Shown one piece after another: positions 33,394 to 34,673 of a DNA stretch of 34,673 nt. Positions within the stretch are counted from its first letter, which is position 1, and each line of letters opens with the position of its first letter. Below the pieces are notes generated by a model. The model ran no database searches. It had not been told where the DNA came from and saw nothing but the letters and a program-made list of their open reading frames with translations. The stretch lies in the NCBI GenBank assembly GCA_020440555.1, contig JAGRNW010000008.1:1-34673 (forward strand). The letters run 5' to 3'. This DNA is from Chlamydiia bacterium (GTDB lineage Bacteria; Chlamydiota; Chlamydiia; Chlamydiales; JAAKFR01). A program made the translations under genes and the position numbers.

Positions 33394-34584
33394 ATGTTAA
33401 AAATTGTTGAAATCGCCTTACCAAAACTTGGTGAAAGTATAGTTTCGGCAACTGTTGTTAATTGGTTTAAAAAAGTGGGAGACAAAATCGTTTTTGATGA
33501 ACCTTTGCTAGAAGTCACAACAGATAAAGTGGGATCTGAAATTCCTTCTCCAGTGACAGGCGTTTTAAAAGAGATCCTAGTTTCGGTGGATCAAGAAATT
33601 GAAGTAGGAACTGTTTTAGCTAGGGTCGAAGTTAATCAAGAAAGCTCGGTTCATAGCGAGCCCTTGGTAAAATGTATTCAATCTCAATCACCTCCCGAAC
33701 CTGTTTATGCGGGAACATGTGTCGATATTTTTTCTCCAGCTGTTTTAAGGCTTGCCCGGGAGGAGGGGATTTCTCTTAACACCCTGAGAAAAATTGAAGG
33801 AACAGGTCATGAGGGAAGAGTATCAAAAAAAGATCTTGAACGTTTTATTGATAATCAAACAAAACCCTGCACTCTCGTAAAGAAAGATGCTCTCCTAGAG
33901 GATCGTTTGCAAATGAGTGGGATGCGCAAAGCGATTGCAGAAAATATGGTGCGTTCATTTTATGAGGCTCCTCATGCTTCCTTGGTACATGAAGCAGATG
34001 TGACAGAAGTGATGGATCTGATTGCGAAGGAAAAACAACGATTTTTCGATACTCATGGAGTGAAACTGACCATTACCAGTTTTCTCTTATCAGCACTTGC
34101 GAAAACTCTGCAACAATTTCCTATGCTCAACGCATCTTTAGAAGGAGAGACTATCGTGATGAAGCGGTATGTCAACATAGGCATTGCCGTGAATATCGAA
34201 GGTGGGCTTGTTGTCCCTGTGATTCGCCACTGTCATGAAAGAAACCTTGTGAATTTAGCTAAAAATGTGGCCGAAATTTCATCCAAAGCCAGATTGGGAA
34301 AACTCTCTTTTGAGGATGTGGCTGATGGAACTATCACCTTAACTAATTTTGGGATGACAGGGGCAATGATAGGAATACCGATCATTCGTTACCCTGAAGT
34401 GGCGATCATTGGTGCGGGGACTGTGCAAAAACGAGTAGTCGCAAAAGAAGACGATTCGATTGCGATTCGGAAGATGATCTATCTTACTCTCACATTTGAT
34501 CATCGTGTGATTGATGGTATTTATGGATGTGAATTTCTCAGTGATTTCAAAAAACATCTTGAATCTTTTCCCAGTCATTTTTAA
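33394..34584 (+). CDS. 2-oxoacid dehydrogenase E2 (dihydrolipoamide acyltransferase)
   Basis: Core acyltransferase of a pyruvate, 2-oxoglutarate or branched-chain dehydrogenase complex. It is 396 residues: an N-terminal lipoyl domain (about 1-76) with lipoylated K45 in EVTTDKVGSEI, a Pro-poor linker, a peripheral-subunit-binding domain (about 122-156; AVLRLAREEGISLNTLRKIEG) and the catalytic domain with the H-x-x-x-D motif FDHRVIDG (H370, D374). It starts two bases past the transporter stop behind AGGAT. No E1 or E3 gene lies in the window. It corresponds to the second sucB-like gene (CT400) of Chlamydia, whose acyl specificity I cannot assign. Confidence 0.93.
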   Translation: MLKIVEIALPKLGESIVSATVVNWFKKVGDKIVFDEPLLEVTTDKVGSEIPSPVTGVLKEILVSVDQEIEVGTVLARVEVNQESSVHSEPLVKCIQSQSPPEPVYAGTCVDIFSPAVLRLAREEGISLNTLRKIEGTGHEGRVSKKDLERFIDNQTKPCTLVKKDALLEDRLQMSGMRKAIAENMVRSFYEAPHASLVHEADVTEVMDLIAKEKQRFFDTHGVKLTITSFLLSALAKTLQQFPMLNASLEGETIVMKRYVNIGIAVNIEGGLVVPVIRHCHERNLVNLAKNVAEISSKARLGKLSFEDVADGTITLTNFGMTGAMIGIPIIRYPEVAIIGAGTVQKRVVAKEDDSIAIRKMIYLTLTFDHRVIDGIYGCEFLSDFKKHLESFPSHF

Positions 34585-34673
34585 CGGAAGTTCCGCTGTT
34601 TTCTATCGAGTGTTTGCGATGCAAGCAGTTGAATTTTAATTTTTGCAGCAGTTTTTTTTCTACTTTTTCTAGT
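34585..34673. other. Window end without an assignable gene
   Basis: The first bases after the E2 stop form a short palindrome CGGAAGTTCCG (34586-34596) followed by a modest T-run; a weak terminator is possible. Two minus-strand frames are open to the window edge here (one stops at 34581-34583, the other inside the E2 gene), but neither can be recognised as a real C-terminus. Confidence 0.3.

Noticed and set aside
34581-34673. Minus-strand gene entering from the right edge
   Set aside because: Two competing open frames of about 30-41 codons, neither with recognisable family residues.
1-34673. CRISPR array, tRNA or rRNA genes
   Set aside because: No regularly spaced repeats and no cloverleaf or rRNA motifs were seen in the intergenic regions.

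Overview
The window reads as a chromosome segment from a member of the Chlamydiota, most likely outside the Chlamydiaceae (an environmental or 'Chlamydia-like' lineage). The evidence is gene order. On the minus strand the run rplC-rplD-rplW-rplB-rpsS-rplV-rpsC-rplP-rpmC-rpsQ-rplN-rplX-rplE-rpsH-rplF-rplR-rpsE-rplO-secY-rpsM-rpsK-rpoA-rplQ-gap-(CT504-position gene) matches, as I remember it, the C. trachomatis CT504-CT528 block, and it is followed upstream by fmt-lpxA-fabZ-lpxC-lnt (the CT530-CT534 block). It lacks rpsJ, rpsN, rpmD, adk, infA and rpmJ, as chlamydial clusters do. Genes not expected in Chlamydiaceae (an NADP-type isocitrate dehydrogenase, the heptose enzyme GmhA, an IS110 element, phage debris) point to a non-Chlamydiaceae family. 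Locus tags are from memory and no search was run.

Layout. 1-600: 5' part of an IS110-family transposase with a highly structured leader, then an interspersed repeat. 597-3492: a YbiT-type ABC-F ATPase and a XerC recombinase (a CT347/CT348-like pair), with a tiny plus-strand gene of about 70 aa between them driven by a near-consensus promoter. 3615-5389: a chlamydial hypothetical translationally coupled to gap. 5498-17622: the ribosomal protein/secY/rpoA super-operon. 17623-19917: in the position of the CT529 (CapA) inclusion-membrane gene, two divergent paralogues of unknown function with a small membrane ORF between them. 20103-24913: lnt, lpxC, fabZ, lpxA, fmt. 24949-27181: an RsmB-like methyltransferase, a small coiled-coil membrane protein bracketed by a direct repeat, a hexamer repeat and a frameshifted phage-type gene. 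27234-34584: kdsD, icd, a thioredoxin-fold protein, then a tight plus-strand operon gmhA-lpxK-gltP-like-E2.

Functional themes. Translation and transcription core; outer-membrane lipid assembly (LpxC, LpxA, FabZ, LpxK for lipid A; KdsD for Kdo; GmhA for heptose; Lnt for lipoproteins); and central carbon metabolism (GAPDH, isocitrate dehydrogenase, a 2-oxoacid dehydrogenase E2, an amino-acid or dicarboxylate symporter).

The parts most worth a second look are the IS110 leader (possible bridge RNA and ribosome-binding-site sequestration), the paralogous pair at the CT529 locus, the 25-bp repeat sitting behind three minus-strand stop codons, the frameshifted phage gene, and the transporter whose carboxylate-reading arginine is a glycine.
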